The notes under the pieces are model-generated. The model saw nothing but the letters and a program-made list of their open reading frames with translations, had not been told where the DNA came from and ran no database searches. From the NCBI GenBank assembly GCA_028283825.1, contig JAPWJW010000003.1, positions 992,001-1,056,000 on the forward strand: 64,000 nucleotides of DNA, given 5' to 3'. Positions 49,001-52,580 of the stretch are shown here, one piece after another. Every line of letters starts with the position of its first letter. Position 1 is the stretch's first letter. A program made the position numbers and the translations under genes. Source of the DNA: Azospirillaceae bacterium (GTDB lineage: Bacteria > Pseudomonadota > Alphaproteobacteria > Azospirillales > Azospirillaceae).

Positions 49001-51012
49001 TGAACATGCAGGTGGTGGCCATCTCTTCCGAACTGGGGGGCAACTACACCAGCACCAGCCAGGCCGTGTCGGTGACCGTCACCCCGGTCACCCAGTCGCC
49101 GATCCTGACCATCACGCCATCGACGGGGGCGGAGCATACCCCCATCACCCTGAACGTCGGCGCCGCACTGGGCGACACCGACGGGTCGGAACACTTCACC
49201 ACCATCCTGATCTCCGGCGTGCCCACCGGCGCCACGCTGAACCACGGCACCAACCTGGGCAACGGCGTCTATTCCCTGAGTACCGCCGACCTGACCGGCC
49301 TGACGGTGACGCCGCCCACGGGTTACAGCGGCACGCTGAACCTGACGGTCGCCGCCACGGCGCAGGACGGCACGGCGGCGACGGCCACCACCACCGGCAC
49401 GATCGCGGTGACGGTGACGGCCGTGGCCGACACGCCCACCCTGACCCTGCCGTCCGCGACGGTGGCGGCGACGGCCGGGGCCGCGACGGCGCTGAACATC
49501 GGCAGCGCGCTGGTCGATACCGACGGGTCGGAGCATCTGTCGGTCATCGTCGGCAACGTGCCCACGGGGGCGGTCCTTTCCGCCGGCCTGAACAACGGCG
49601 ACGGCACCTGGACCCTGACGTCCGCCCAACTGACCGGGCTGAAGATCACCCTGCCCAGCACGGCGACGGGCGACGTCAACCTGTCGGTCACCAGCCGCAG
49701 CATTGAGGTCAGCGACGGCAGTACGGCGCAGGCGACGGGCAGCGTGACGCTGCACGTGACGCCGGCCGCCGCCGGTATCCACCTGGCCACGCTGGACGCG
49801 GTGACGAACGAGGACACGGCCGTCGCCTTGAACGTGGGTGTCTCCACCGACAATCTGGCCGCGGGCGGCACCGTCGCGGTCACCATCACCGGCCTGCCCA
49901 GCGACGCCACGCTGAACCACGGCACCCACAACGCCGACGGCAGCTGGACGCTGACCACCGATGACCTGGCGGGCCTGACCCTGACCCCCGGCCATGACAA
50001 CGCCAGCGCCATCACGGCCCATGTCACCGCCACGGCCACCACCAACGCCGGCGTGGTGTCCACCACCACCAGCGACCTGCACGTCGGCGTCACCGCCGTG
50101 GCGGATGCCCCGACGCTGCACGTCACCGACACCAGTGGAACCAACGCCGCCCCCATCGCCTTGAACATCCAGTCGGCCCTGACGGACACTGACGGGTCGG
50201 AGAACCTGCAGGTGACGGTCGCCGGCGTACCGGTGGGCGCCACCCTGTCGGCCGGCACGGACAACCACGACGGCACCTGGACCCTGCAGTCCACCGACCT
50301 GTCCCATGTCTCGCTGGTGCCGGGCGCCGGCGAGGCGGCGGGCACGGTCAACCTGGCGGTCACGGCGACCTCGCAGGAAGCCAACGGATCGACCGCCAGC
50401 ACCACCGCCACCCTGCATGTGGGGGTGGCCGACAGCCACACCCTGCCCACCGACGGCCTGCTGGCCCCGACCCTGAGCCTGACGGCGGTGGGTAGCCAAA
50501 CGGTGTCTCATGCGGTTGTATCGCTTGACCCGCTTGCCTTCCATACCGGCGACAGCCTATCGTTGTCGGGATTGCAGTTGGAGACCACTGCGGATGGTCG
50601 CACGATGATCGGAAGCACCAACATTGAGGTGGTCGGCGGCGGATTTGACTCCGTCCATCACAGCCTCACGCTCAGCGGTGACGCGTCCGCCAGCACTTAT
50701 CAGTCGGTGTTGCAGGCCCTGAACCTGAACGCCGGCGCCGACAACGGCACCCGGTCCATCAGCATCGACCTGTACGACCAGGGCGGTTCGCACATGGCGC
50801 TGGGCCACTTCGACCTCAGCCACACGGTGGGTACGGTGGGCGACACGCTGTCGGCCCTCAGCAGCACCTTCACCGCCGCACTGGACACGTCGCTGACCAG
50901 CACTACCTCGTCTACGGACACCACCGTGGCCGATCCCTTCGCCCACGACAGCGGGACCACGCTGGACAACAGCCTGCTGCACCACGACACCACTGTTCAC
51001 ACTGGGTTATGA
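20952..51012 (+). CDS. giant type I-secreted Ig-repeat adhesin (10,015 aa after correcting 13 single-base insertions)
   Basis: One gene of LapA/BapA-like architecture. It starts at ATG 20952 without a Sec signal and ends at TGA 51010. As written the frame shifts +1 thirteen times, at about 22057, 23058, 23559, 27060, 28061, 32062, 32563, 39064, 40565, 41066, 42567, 43068 and 46569. Deleting those bases leaves 30,048 bases, exactly 10,016 codons with the stop. Residues 1 to about 190 are a Ser/Thr/Ala/Gly-rich head. About 190-1316 are Gly/Thr repeats. About 1320-9825 are some 77 Ig/cadherin-like repeats of roughly 110 residues. The last 190 residues are a unique tail ending HDTTVHTGL. Placement directly after ABC and HlyD genes supports type I export and a role in surface adhesion or biofilm. 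No GGxGxD nonapeptides are seen. It could in principle be a decayed pseudogene, but the regular spacing of the breaks argues against that. Confidence 0.85.
21515..24900 (+). repeat. Gly/Thr-rich tandem repeats of about 150 bp
   Basis: From about 21918 a unit of 147-150 bases recurs about 19 times, encoding roughly 50 residues of the form [17 protein letters not shown], then [13 protein letters not shown], then [17 protein letters not shown]. Earlier copies (21515-21917) are shorter variants with [11 protein letters not shown]. Composition is almost only Gly and Thr with periodic TDPT and VEAG. It probably forms an extended flexible spacer. Three of the 13 artefactual insertions fall here. The opposite strand stays open as a Pro/Val repeat because of codon periodicity and is not a gene. 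Confidence 0.85.
23136..27137 (+). CDS. adhesin in-frame segment: end of Gly/Thr stalk and first Ig repeats
   Basis: Within this frame the true adhesin sequence is about 23560-27059. It contains the junction between the Gly/Thr stalk and the Ig array ([20 protein letters not shown] at about 24900-24960). The first Ig repeats carry the linker APVADAPTL and a one-off insert [16 protein letters not shown] near 26220. It is a fragment only because of insertions near 23559 and 27060. Confidence 0.6.
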   Translation: MARAAVPEPPTPRAAPERAPRPAVAAPIRARAPARLIPLAARAPAASRPAVARAAVPEPPTPPAAPARAPKPAAAPIRARAPARPIPPAARAPAASRPAVARAAVPEPPTPRAAPERAPRPAVAAPIRARAPARLIPLAARRSGGVEAGGGTGGGTGTTDPTGGTGTGTGTGGGGTNPGTGTGTTDPTGGTGSGGVEAGGGTGGGTGTTDPTGGTGTGTETGGGTNPGTGTGTTDPTGGTGSGGVEAGGGTGGGTGTTDPTGGTGTGTETGGGTTNPGTGTGTTDPTGGTGSGGVEAGGGTGGGTGTTDPTGGTGTGTETGGGGTNPGTGTGTTDPTGGTGSGGVEAGGGTGGGTGTTDPTGGTGTGTGTGGGGTNPGTGTGTTDPTGGTGSGGVEAGGGTGGGTGTTDPTGGTGTGTGTGGGGTNPGTGTGTTDPTGGTGSGGVEAGGGTGGGTGTTDPTGGTGTGTGTGGGTNPGSGGGTGTDPITGTGSGGTGTGGDSSTGTGSGGAETGGGGGTGTTDPTGGTGSGGVEAGGGTGGGTGTTDPTGGTGTGGTGSGGTGTGGGTTNPGTGTGTTDPTGGTGSGDGNHISVNLSVAPAAGLEDQPIALTIGAGVGSPGAGETVSVTIAGVPVGATLSAGTDNHDGTWTLTAGQLTGLTITPPTDYSGTLTLSVTAHAELNGATSDTSSTLAVTVAPVADAPTLAVAPAVGLEDQPIALTIAAGLHAPADGETLSVTIAGVPAGATLSAGTDNGDGTWTLTSAQLTGLTLTPPADYSGTLNLSVTAHAEVGGTSADTSSSLAVTVAPVADAPTLAIGPATGLEDQPIALTIAAGLHSPADGETLSVTIAGVPAGATLSAGTDNGDGTWTLTGAQLTGLTLTPPTDYSGTLNLSVTAHAEVGGTSADTTSTLAITVAPVADAPTLTVLPATGQEDQPIALTIAASLHAPADGETLSVTIAGVPAGATLSAGTNNGDGTWTLTGAQLTGLTITPPADYNGTLNLSVTAHAEVGGTGADTISTLSVTVTPTGDTSPVTGIEAPTLSVQAAAGLEDQPIALTIAAGLHAPVAGETLSVTIAGVPSGATLSAGTDNHDGTWTLTGAQLTGLTITPPTDYSGTLNLSVTAHADVNGTTADTTGSLAVTVAPVADAPSLTVAPAVGLEDQPIALTIAAGLHAPAAGETLSVTIAGVPAGATLSAGTDNHDGTWTLTGAQLTGLTITPPADYSGTLNLSVTAHAEVGGTSADTSSTLAVTVAPVADVPTLAVLPAVGLEDQPIALTIAAGLHAPADGETLSVTIAGVPAGATLNHGHRQRRWLLDPDRRPADRPHHHATG
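24900..35150 (+). repeat. Ig-like repeat block A, about 31 near-identical 330-bp units
   Basis: Each 110-residue unit reads roughly [107 protein letters not shown]. Many units from 27130 on are nearly identical in DNA, including third positions, which shows recent amplification or homogenisation. Variable spots are few: [22 protein letters not shown] versus [10 protein letters not shown], and GSTADTT versus GTSADTT. The fold is a bacterial Ig/cadherin-like domain common in large adhesins. Confidence 0.9.
27992..32164 (+). CDS. adhesin in-frame segment within repeat block A
   Basis: The true adhesin frame here is 28062-32061, 4,000 bases between two artefactual insertions, holding about 12 Ig-like units of block A. 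Units alternate between [10 protein letters not shown] and [10 protein letters not shown] versions without a fixed higher-order period that I can see. The ends of the listed frame are out-of-frame overhangs. Confidence 0.6.
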   Translation: MARPSASPSPACLPAPRSPPAPTNHDGTWTLTGAQLSGLTLTPPADYSGTLNLSVTAHAAVNGTSADTTGSLAVTVGAVADAPSLAVVPAVGLEDQPIALTIAAGLHAPATGETLSVTIAGVPAGATLSAGTDNHDGSWTLTSAQLTGLTLTPPTDYSGTLNLSVTAHAAVNGTTADTTGSLAVTVGAVADAPSLAVVPAVGLEDQPIALTIAAGLHAPADGETLSVTIAGVPAGATLSAGTDNHDGSWTLTGAQLTGLTLTPPADYSGTLNLSVTAHAAVNGTSADTTGSLAVTVGAVADAPSLAVVPAVGLEDQPIALTIAAGLHAPADGETLSVTIAGVPAGATLSAGTDNHDGTWTLTGAQLTGLTITPPADYSGTLNLSVTAHAAVNGTIADTTGSLAVTVGAVADAPSLAVVPAVGLEDQPIALTIAAGLHAPATGETLSVTIAGVPAGATLNHGTDNGDGTWTLTGAQLTGLTLTPPADYSGTLNLSVTAHAAVNGSTADTTGSLAVTVGAVADAPSLAVVPAVGLEDQPIALTIAAGLHAPADGETLSVTISGVPAGATLNHGTDNGDGSWTLTGAQLTGLTITPPADYSGTLNLSVTAHAAVNGTSADTTGSLAVTVGAVADAPSLAVVPAVGLEDQPIALTIAAGLHAPATGETLSVTIAGVPAGATLNHGTDNGDGTWTLTGAQLTGLTLTPPADYSGTLNLSVTAHAAVNGTTADTTGSLAVTVGAVADAPSLAVVPAVGLEDQPIALTIAAGLHAPATGETLSVTIAGVPAGATLNHGTDNGDGSWTLTGAQLTGLTITPPADYSGTLNLSVTAHAAVNGTTADTSGSLAVTVGAVADAPSLAVVPAVGLEDQPIALTIAAGLHAPATGETLSVTIAGVPAGATLSAGTDNHDGTWTLTGAQLTGLTITPPADYSGTLNLSVTAHAAVNGSTADTTGSLAVTVGAVADAPSLAVVPAVGLEDQPIALTIAAGLHGPADGETLSVTIAGVPAGATLNHGTDNGDGSWTLTGAQLTGLTLTPPADYSGTLNLSVTAHAAVNGSTADTTGSLAVTVGAVADAPSLAVVPAVGLEDQPIALTIAAGLHAPADGETLSVTIAGVPAGATLSAGTDNHDGTWTLTGAQLTGLTLTPPTDYSGTLNLSVTAHAAVNGTTADTTGSLAVTVGAVADAPSLAVVPAVGLEDQPIALTIAAGLHAPATGETLSVTIAGVPAGATLSAGTDNHDGTWTLTGAQLTGLTITPPADYSGTLNLSVTAHAAVNGTTADTTGSLAVTVGAVADAPSLAVVPAVGLEDQPIALTIAAGLHTPADGETLSVTIAGVPAGATLSAGTDNHDGTWTLTGAQLTGPDPHPAGRLQRDSESVRDGTCRRQRHDGRHHR
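32443..39909 (+). CDS. adhesin in-frame segment, blocks A to B
   Basis: The longest uninterrupted stretch: 32564-39063 is true adhesin frame (6,500 bases). It covers the end of block A, two divergent junction units at 35150-35560 ([15 protein letters not shown] and [14 protein letters not shown]), and most of block B. The junction units split the near-identical block A from the more varied LPVADxPNLVVLP type, so they mark a boundary between separately amplified blocks. Confidence 0.6.
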   Translation: MSPPTPPSTAPRRIPPVAWLSPLVPSPTPPAWPSSPPSVWQDQPIALTIAAGLHAPADGETLSVTIAGVPAGATLSAGTDNHDGSWTLTGAQLTGLTLTPPADYSGTLNLSVTAHAAVNGSTADTTGSLAVTVGAVADAPSLAVVPAVGLEDQPIALTIAAGLHAPATGETLSVTIAGVPAGATLNHGTDNGDGSWTLTGAQVSGLTLTPPADYSGTLNLSVTAHAAVNGTSADTTGSLAVTVGAVADAPSLAVVPAVGLEDQPIALTIAAGLHAPADGETLSVTISGVPAGATLNHGTDNGDGSWTLTGAQLTGLTITPPTDYSGTLNLSVTAHAAVNGTSADTTGSLAVTVGAVADAPSLAVVPAVGLEDQPIALTIAAGLHAPAAGETLSVTISGVPAGATLSAGTDNHDGTWTLTGAQLTGLTITPPADYSGTLNLSVTAHAAVNGTIADTTGSLAVTVGAVADAPSLAVVPAVGLEDQPIALTIAAGLHAPATGETLSVTIAGVPAGATLNHGTDNGDGTWTLTGTQLTGLTLTPPADYSGTLNLSVTAHAAVNGSTADTTGSLAVTVGAVADAPSLAVVPAVGLEDQPIALTIAAGLHAPADGETLSVTIAGVPAGATLSAGTDNHDGSWTLTGAQLTGLTITPPTDYSGTLNLSVTAHAAVNGTTADTTGNMAVTVGAVADAPSLAVVPAVGLEDQPIALTIAAGLHAPATGETLSVTIAGVPAGATLNHGTDNGDGSWTLTGTQLTGLTLTPPADYSGTLNLSVTAHAAVNGSTADTTGSLAVTVGAVADAPSLAVVPAVGLEDQPIALTIAAGLHAPAAGETLSVTISGVPAGATLNHGTDNGDGSWTLTGAQLTGLTITPPADYSGTLNLSVTAHAAVNGSTADTTGSLAVTVNPVADAPTLSLQAASGHEDESIALTIGAALTHPAPGETLSVIVSGVPVGASLSAGIDNHDGTWTLTSAQLSGLSLTPPADFHGTINLSVTAHAAVNGTAADTAGTLTVTVAPDTVDAGVTIDAPTLAVLPALGLEDHAISLNIAAALPVTLPGETLSVTIGNLPAGATLSAGTDNHDGTWTLTAVQLTGLTLTPPADYSGTLNLSVAAHADLAGVSATTTAALSVTVTPVADTPSLAVLPAIGLEDQAISLNIAAGLAAPVAGETLTVTIAGLPTGATLSAGTDNHDGTWTLTAVQLTGLTLTPPADYNGTLNLTVTAHAEVAGTTADVSGNLAVTVLPVADAPTLVALPAVGLEDQPIALTIAAGLVAPVAGETLSVTIAGVPVGATLSAGTDNHDGTWTLTGVQLTGLTITPPADYSGTLNLSVTAHAEVNGTEATASSTLAVTVAPVADVPSLAILPAIGLEDQPIALTIAAGLAAPVAGETLSVTVAGVPVGATLSAGTDNHDGTWTLTSAQLTGLTITPPADYSGTLNLSITAHADVNGTEATASGSLAVTVLPVADVPNLAVVPVIGLEDQPIALNIAAGLTAPVAGEALSVTIAGVPVGATLSAGTDNHDGTWTLTGVQLTGLTITPPHDYSGTLTLSVTAHADVNGTDAAASANLAVTVMPVADVPNLVVLPTVGLEDQPIALNIAAGLAAPVAGETLSVTVAGVPVGATLSAGTDNHDGTWTLTSAQLTGLTITPPHDYSGTLNLSVTAHAEVNGTGADATGNLAVTVLPVADVPHLVVLPAVGLEDQPIGLNIAASLAAPVAGESLSVTIAGLPAGATLSAGTDNHDGTWTLTTVQLTGLTLTPPADYSGTVNLTVTAHADVNGTTADTTGTLTVNVLPVADLPNLVVLPTVGLEDQPIALTIAASLAAPVAGETLSVTVAGLPVGATLSAGTDNHDGTWTLTSAQLTGLTVTPPADYSGTLNLTVTAHADVNGTDAAVSANVAVTVMPVADLPNLVVLPAVGLEDQPIALNIAASLAAPVAGETLSVTVAGLPVGATLSAGTDNHDGTWTLTGAQLTGLTITPPADYSGTLNLSVTAHADVNGTDAAVSGSLAVTVLPVADIPNLVALPVVGLEDQPIALNIAASLAAPVAGETLSVTVAGLPAGATLSAGTDNHDGTWTLTAVQLTGLTITPPADYSGTLNLTVTAHADVNGTDATASTNLAVTVLPVADLPNLVALPVVGLEDQPIALNISAGLAAPVAGETLSVVISGVPTGATLSAGTDNHDGTWTLTAVQLTGLTLTPPADYSGTLNLRCHGARRRQRHRRGGQRQRGGHRPARGRPAQPGGPAHRGPGRPAHCAEHRRQPGRTRGRGGPVRHRRRIAGGCGAVHRHRQPRRHLDPDQRTAVRPDRHPARRLSRHPEPDRHRPCRCQRHGGHGQRQPGGDRPARRRHPQSGGPAHRGAGGPAHRPHHRRQPDRAGSTGRGAVRHRRRAAGRGHPVGRYRQSRRHLDLDQRPVVRPDRHPTRRLSWHAEPDRHRPCRHQRHRRVDQRQRGRHRPARRRHPQPGHPAVRRHGGPAHRPQHRRQPDGTGGGG
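35150..43130 (+). repeat. Ig-like repeat blocks B and C, about 24 units
   Basis: The 330-bp period continues, but the unit now reads [40 protein letters not shown], with linkers [19 protein letters not shown]. From about 39950, and mainly after 40600, the [10 protein letters not shown] or [10 protein letters not shown] version of the loop alternates with [10 protein letters not shown], and the core changes from VTVAGLPAG to VVISGVPTG. Units are related but clearly more divergent than in block A. Five artefactual insertions lie here, at about 39064, 40565, 41066, 42567 and 43068. Confidence 0.85.
43047..46673 (+). CDS. adhesin in-frame segment, block D
   Basis: The true adhesin frame here is 43069-46568 (3,500 bases). 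It holds block D and the first transition units to the divergent C-terminal block ([17 protein letters not shown], then [19 protein letters not shown]). The upstream end is an artefactual break at 43068, where one extra C separates NGT from DAAISAN; the downstream break is an extra A near 46569. Confidence 0.6.
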   Translation: MPTSTGRHAAISANLGVTVLPVADIPNLVVLPVVGLENQPLALNLSAALATPVAGETLSVVVSGLPAGSSLSAGTHNADGTWTLTAAQLSGLSITPPHDYSGTLNLTVTAHAGLNGTDATASANLSVTVLQVADIPTVAVLPAVGLENQPIALSLSAGLAAPIVGETLSVVVSGLPTGATLSAGTHNSDGTWTLTGAQLSGLSITPPANYHGTLNLTVTAHAGLNGTDATASANLAVNVLQIADIPTVAVLPAIGLENQPIALSLSAGLAAPVVGETLSVVVSGLPTGATLSAGTHNADGTWTLTGAQLTGLSITPPTNYHGTLNLTVTAHAGLNGTDATASANLAVNVLQVADIPTVAVLPAVGLENQPIALSLSAGLAAPVAGETLSVVVSGLPTGATLSAGTHNADGTWTLTGAQLSGLTVTPPTNYHGTLNLTVTAHAGLNGTDAAASANLAVNVLQIADIPTVAVLPAVGLENQPIALSLSAGLAAPVVGETLSVVVSGVPAGSTLSAGTHNADGTWTLTGAQLTGLSITPPANYHGTLNLTVTAHAGLNGTDATASANLAVNVLQIADIPTVAVLPAVGLENQPIALSLSAGLAAPVVGETLSVVVSGLPTGATLSAGTHNADGTWTLTSAQLSGLTVTPPTNYHGTLNLTVTAHAGLNGTDAAASANLAVNVLQIADIPTVAVLPAVGLENQPIALSLSAGLAAPVVGETLSVVVSGVPTGATLSAGTHNADGTWTLTGAQLTGLSITPPANYHGMLNLTVTAHAGLNGTDATASANLAVNVLQIADIPTVAVLPAVGLENQPIALSLSAGLAAPVVGETLSVVVSGVPTGATLSAGTHNADGTWTLTGAQLSGLTITPPANYYGTLNLSVTAHAGLNGTDAAASANLSVNVLQVADIPTVAALPAVGLENQPIALSLSAGLAAPVVGETLSVVVSGVPTGATLSAGTHNADGTWTLTGAQLSGLTLTPAANYHGTLNLTVTAHAGLNGTDATASTSLAVNVLQIADVPTLAVLPALGQEDHAIALNITAGLATPVAGETLSVVVSGVPTGATLSAGTHNADGTWTLTSAQLTGLTLTPAANYSGTINLGVTAHAGLNGTDATASTSLAVVVTPVADAPGLLLAPALGLENQPITLNLASTLTSPAVGETLSVIISGVPTGATLSAGNPQRRRQLDPDRRAVDRPDHHPAHQLQRHHQPVG
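43130..46100 (+). repeat. Ig-like repeat block D, about 9 units
   Basis: Units read roughly [111 protein letters not shown] has become LENQ, and copies are close in DNA, so this is a second independent local amplification. Confidence 0.87.
46100..50440 (+). repeat. divergent C-terminal Ig-like repeats with DTDGSE motifs, about 13 units
   Basis: Units differ strongly from one another and vary in length. Six of them (near 47150, 47495, 48838, 49170, 49515 and 50188) keep the acidic DTDGSE motif typical of calcium-binding adhesin repeats. All amplified units upstream have APADGE, APVAGE or APVVGE at that place. These units look like the ancestral set from which the amplified blocks were derived. 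Confidence 0.8.
46612..51012 (+). CDS. adhesin, C-terminal in-frame segment
   Basis: True adhesin frame from 46570 to the stop at 51010. It holds the divergent Ig-like units and, from about 50440, a unique 190-residue tail: [20 protein letters not shown], a segment with [20 protein letters not shown] and [20 protein letters not shown], then a Ser/Thr/Asp/His-rich end closing with [10 protein letters not shown]. The tail is where a type I secretion signal is expected. It contains no RTX nonapeptides. The stop lies one base before the next gene's start. Confidence 0.7.
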   Translation: MTGLTITPPTNYSGTINLSVDAHAAVAGTSADTTGSLAVTVLPMTLAPTLAVAAAVGLEDQPIALTISSALVAPVAGETLSVVLSGVPVGATLSAGTHNSDGTWTLTGAQLSGLTLTAPSNYSGTLSLGVTAHATLGSVESTTSTTLPVTVTAVADTPQLAVLPANGLEDQPIALNIMGRLTDTDGSEIMTVVVGGLPIGATLNHGVLQANGSYLLTPAQLSGLTVTPPANYSGSFNLTVTAHATETSNLNDAATSLTLPVTVAGVADTPLLVLTPAVGLANAAVPLVIAPTLTDTDGSEQLSVTVSGVPAGATLNHGQLTSVAANGTSVWSLSSSDLTGLTMTPAHNYSGTTSLTVSAIATETGSTASISGTLGVTVLGTLGVPNLTHSDLTVTLGAAVGVQGAATALDLTTGLQASVSLGDVNSVVVSGLPTGATLNHGILQADGSYLLTPAQLSGLTVATPSTYAGAFNLNVSYGVGAGSAAETVGGTVGVQVAAVASVGSVVATGIAGLYHAAISLPIVGSLLDTVGTQQQSYIIGGVPNGAHLSAGINNGDGTWTVLPSQITGLTVTPPISYSGTMNLTVTEVARDADGSVAVSATQPLAVSVAAQVIGAVTTLLGTEDTSLNLGSSLLSLNLGSVLSVTIGGVPAGATLSGGSKNADGTWSVSTGLLSSLKLIPAANVASDFQLTVTGKILGITTQLGLYNVHIEGVADTPTLTASAPTSVVENHSIPLTITGALTDTDGSETLSYAIKGLPAGATLSAGHYNPQTGDWDLKASEVANLTVTPPTNYSGTLNMQVVAISSELGGNYTSTSQAVSVTVTPVTQSPILTITPSTGAEHTPITLNVGAALGDTDGSEHFTTILISGVPTGATLNHGTNLGNGVYSLSTADLTGLTVTPPTGYSGTLNLTVAATAQDGTAATATTTGTIAVTVTAVADTPTLTLPSATVAATAGAATALNIGSALVDTDGSEHLSVIVGNVPTGAVLSAGLNNGDGTWTLTSAQLTGLKITLPSTATGDVNLSVTSRSIEVSDGSTAQATGSVTLHVTPAAAGIHLATLDAVTNEDTAVALNVGVSTDNLAAGGTVAVTITGLPSDATLNHGTHNADGSWTLTTDDLAGLTLTPGHDNASAITAHVTATATTNAGVVSTTTSDLHVGVTAVADAPTLHVTDTSGTNAAPIALNIQSALTDTDGSENLQVTVAGVPVGATLSAGTDNHDGTWTLQSTDLSHVSLVPGAGEAAGTVNLAVTATSQEANGSTASTTATLHVGVADSHTLPTDGLLAPTLSLTAVGSQTVSHAVVSLDPLAFHTGDSLSLSGLQLETTADGRTMIGSTNIEVVGGGFDSVHHSLTLSGDASASTYQSVLQALNLNAGADNGTRSISIDLYDQGGSHMALGHFDLSHTVGTVGDTLSALSSTFTAALDTSLTSTTSSTDTTVADPFAHDSGTTLDNSLLHHDTTVHTGL

Positions 51013-51013
51013 T

Positions 51014-52225
51014 ATGCAGGAAACACCACGCGTCCTAATCGTCGACGACGATCCGGTCATGCGGGACCTGGTCAGCGTCATCACCATGGCCCAGGGCTTT
51101 GACGTCATGCAGGCCAGCGACGGGGCGGAAGGGTTGTCCATCATCCGCAGCATGCCCCAGGTCGACATGGTGATCAGCGACTGGGAAATGCCGTTCATGG
51201 ACGGTGTGGAGTTCTGTCGCCAAATCCGGGCCATGCACCTGCCCAAATACATCCACGTCCTGCTGCTGACCGCGCGTCAGCGGCAGGCCGACTTCCTGGC
51301 GGCGATGGAGGCCGGGGCCGACGACTTCCTGAGCAAGCCCTTCAATCCGGCCATGTTCTCCTCCCGCCTGGGCGTGACCAAGCGCCTGCTGGCCCTGCAG
51401 AACCGCCTGATGCAGAACAACGACCTGCTGACCCGCACCAATGAGCGCCTGACGGAGGCCTACAACAAGCTGCAGGAGGACGTGGACGCCGCGGCCCGCG
51501 CCCAGCGCCGCCTGCTGCCGGAGCCGTTGAAGACCGTGGGCCGGGCGCAGTTCGCCTCCTGCCTGGTGCCGTCGGCCAACATCTCCGGCGATATGTACAA
51601 TTTCTTCGAACTGCCGGACGGGTCCATCGGCTTCTACATGGTGGACGTGGCGGGCCACGGCGCCCGCGCCGCCCTGATGTCGGTGACCCTGAACCGCATC
51701 CTGACGGCGGACGCCTTCATCTACAGCGATGCGCGCCAGCAGATCATGCAGCCGCACGCGCCCCGGTCCCTGGTCTCCGAACTGAACCGCCGCTTCGTGC
51801 CGGACGCGGAGATCGTGGACTATTTCACCATGATCTGCGGCGTGCTGGACCAGAATGGCGGGCGGGTGCGTTTCTGTCAGGCGGGCCACCCCCATCCAGT
51901 CGTGGTACCCCGAAACGAAGCCCCCTTCCCCGTGGGCTCAGGTGGTTTTCCGGTGGGCCTTGTGGACGGCATGGACTACGATGACACCGTGGTTCCCCTG
52001 TCCCCTGGGACACGGGTGGTGCTGCATTCCGACGGCGTCACAGAATGCGCCTCACCGGACGGGGAACAGTACGGGGAAACCAGACTGCATAAATTGCTCG
52101 ACGAAATGCGTGACCTACCCATCGACCGGATCAGCGACGTGGTGCGCGAAGATCTTTACGCTTGGCGCGGCGGTGGCGGTTTCGACGATGATGTGAGCGT
52201 ACTGGCATTTGAAATAAATAGTTGA
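51014..52225 (+). CDS. response regulator with PP2C (SpoIIE-type) phosphatase domain
   Basis: A 403-residue cytosolic protein. Residues 1-120 are a receiver domain with acidic pocket Asp11-13, phospho-acceptor Asp56 (ISDWEMP), Thr86 and Lys108 (LSKPF). A coiled coil follows (about 122-165), then a PP2C/SpoIIE serine phosphatase: LLPEPL, SGDMYNFF with Asp193, VDVAGHG with Asp211, HSDGVTE and DDDVSVL carry the metal ligands. Phosphorylation of the receiver should control dephosphorylation of a STAS protein, here probably the next gene. It starts one base after the adhesin stop, so it is likely co-translated with it. This resembles RsbU/HsbR-type switches that control biofilm or surface factors. 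No cognate histidine kinase is adjacent. Confidence 0.93.
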   Translation: MQETPRVLIVDDDPVMRDLVSVITMAQGFDVMQASDGAEGLSIIRSMPQVDMVISDWEMPFMDGVEFCRQIRAMHLPKYIHVLLLTARQRQADFLAAMEAGADDFLSKPFNPAMFSSRLGVTKRLLALQNRLMQNNDLLTRTNERLTEAYNKLQEDVDAAARAQRRLLPEPLKTVGRAQFASCLVPSANISGDMYNFFELPDGSIGFYMVDVAGHGARAALMSVTLNRILTADAFIYSDARQQIMQPHAPRSLVSELNRRFVPDAEIVDYFTMICGVLDQNGGRVRFCQAGHPHPVVVPRNEAPFPVGSGGFPVGLVDGMDYDDTVVPLSPGTRVVLHSDGVTECASPDGEQYGETRLHKLLDEMRDLPIDRISDVVREDLYAWRGGGGFDDDVSVLAFEINS

Positions 52226-52237
52226 GGAAGCAGCTGC

Positions 52238-52570
52238 ATGCTTACCATCACGCAGGCCAATGGTACGACCGTCCTGACCATCGACGCGGGTCGATTGGAC
52301 GCCGCCGTCGCGGTCCGTTTCAAGGAGGCTTTCCTGGCGCTGGAAATCCCCCCGGGGCCGGTCCTGATCGACATGACGGGGGTCAGCTTCATCGACTCCA
52401 GCGGCCTGGGCGCCCTGATCTCCATCGTCAAGCACCTGAAGCTGCCGGACCGCCCGGGTATTTGCGGCCTGCAACCCTCGGTGAAGACCATGTTCTCGCT
52501 GACCCGCATGGATCGCGTCTTCTCGATCTACCCGGACGCCGCCACGGCGTTGGCCACCCCCGCCCAGTGA
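52238..52570 (+). CDS. STAS-domain anti-sigma-factor antagonist
   Basis: A 110-residue single STAS domain of the SpoIIAA/RsbV type. VLIDMTGVSFIDSSGLGALI contains the regulatory serine (Ser54 or Ser55), which a HATPase partner phosphorylates and a PP2C phosphatase dephosphorylates. The start ATG 52238 follows GAGGAAG (52224-52230). It lies between genes for exactly those two activities, which makes a complete partner switch. Dephosphorylated STAS proteins of this kind sequester the kinase or act directly on a target; the target here is unknown. Confidence 0.92.
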   Translation: MLTITQANGTTVLTIDAGRLDAAVAVRFKEAFLALEIPPGPVLIDMTGVSFIDSSGLGALISIVKHLKLPDRPGICGLQPSVKTMFSLTRMDRVFSIYPDAATALATPAQ

Positions 52571-52580
52571 GCCGCTGTCG

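Noticed and set aside
24900-50440. CRISPR-like regular repeats
   Set aside because: The 330-bp units are contiguous, have no unique spacers, and encode a protein domain.
20952-51012. Programmed frameshifting or slipped-strand phase variation in the adhesin
   Set aside because: The extra bases are not in long homopolymers or at slippery heptamers, are always +1, and follow an exact 500-base lattice, which points to consensus construction.
20952-51012. A true pseudogene decaying by mutation
   Set aside because: No in-frame stop or deletion is seen apart from the 13 insertions, and removing them gives an exact multiple of three from start to stop.
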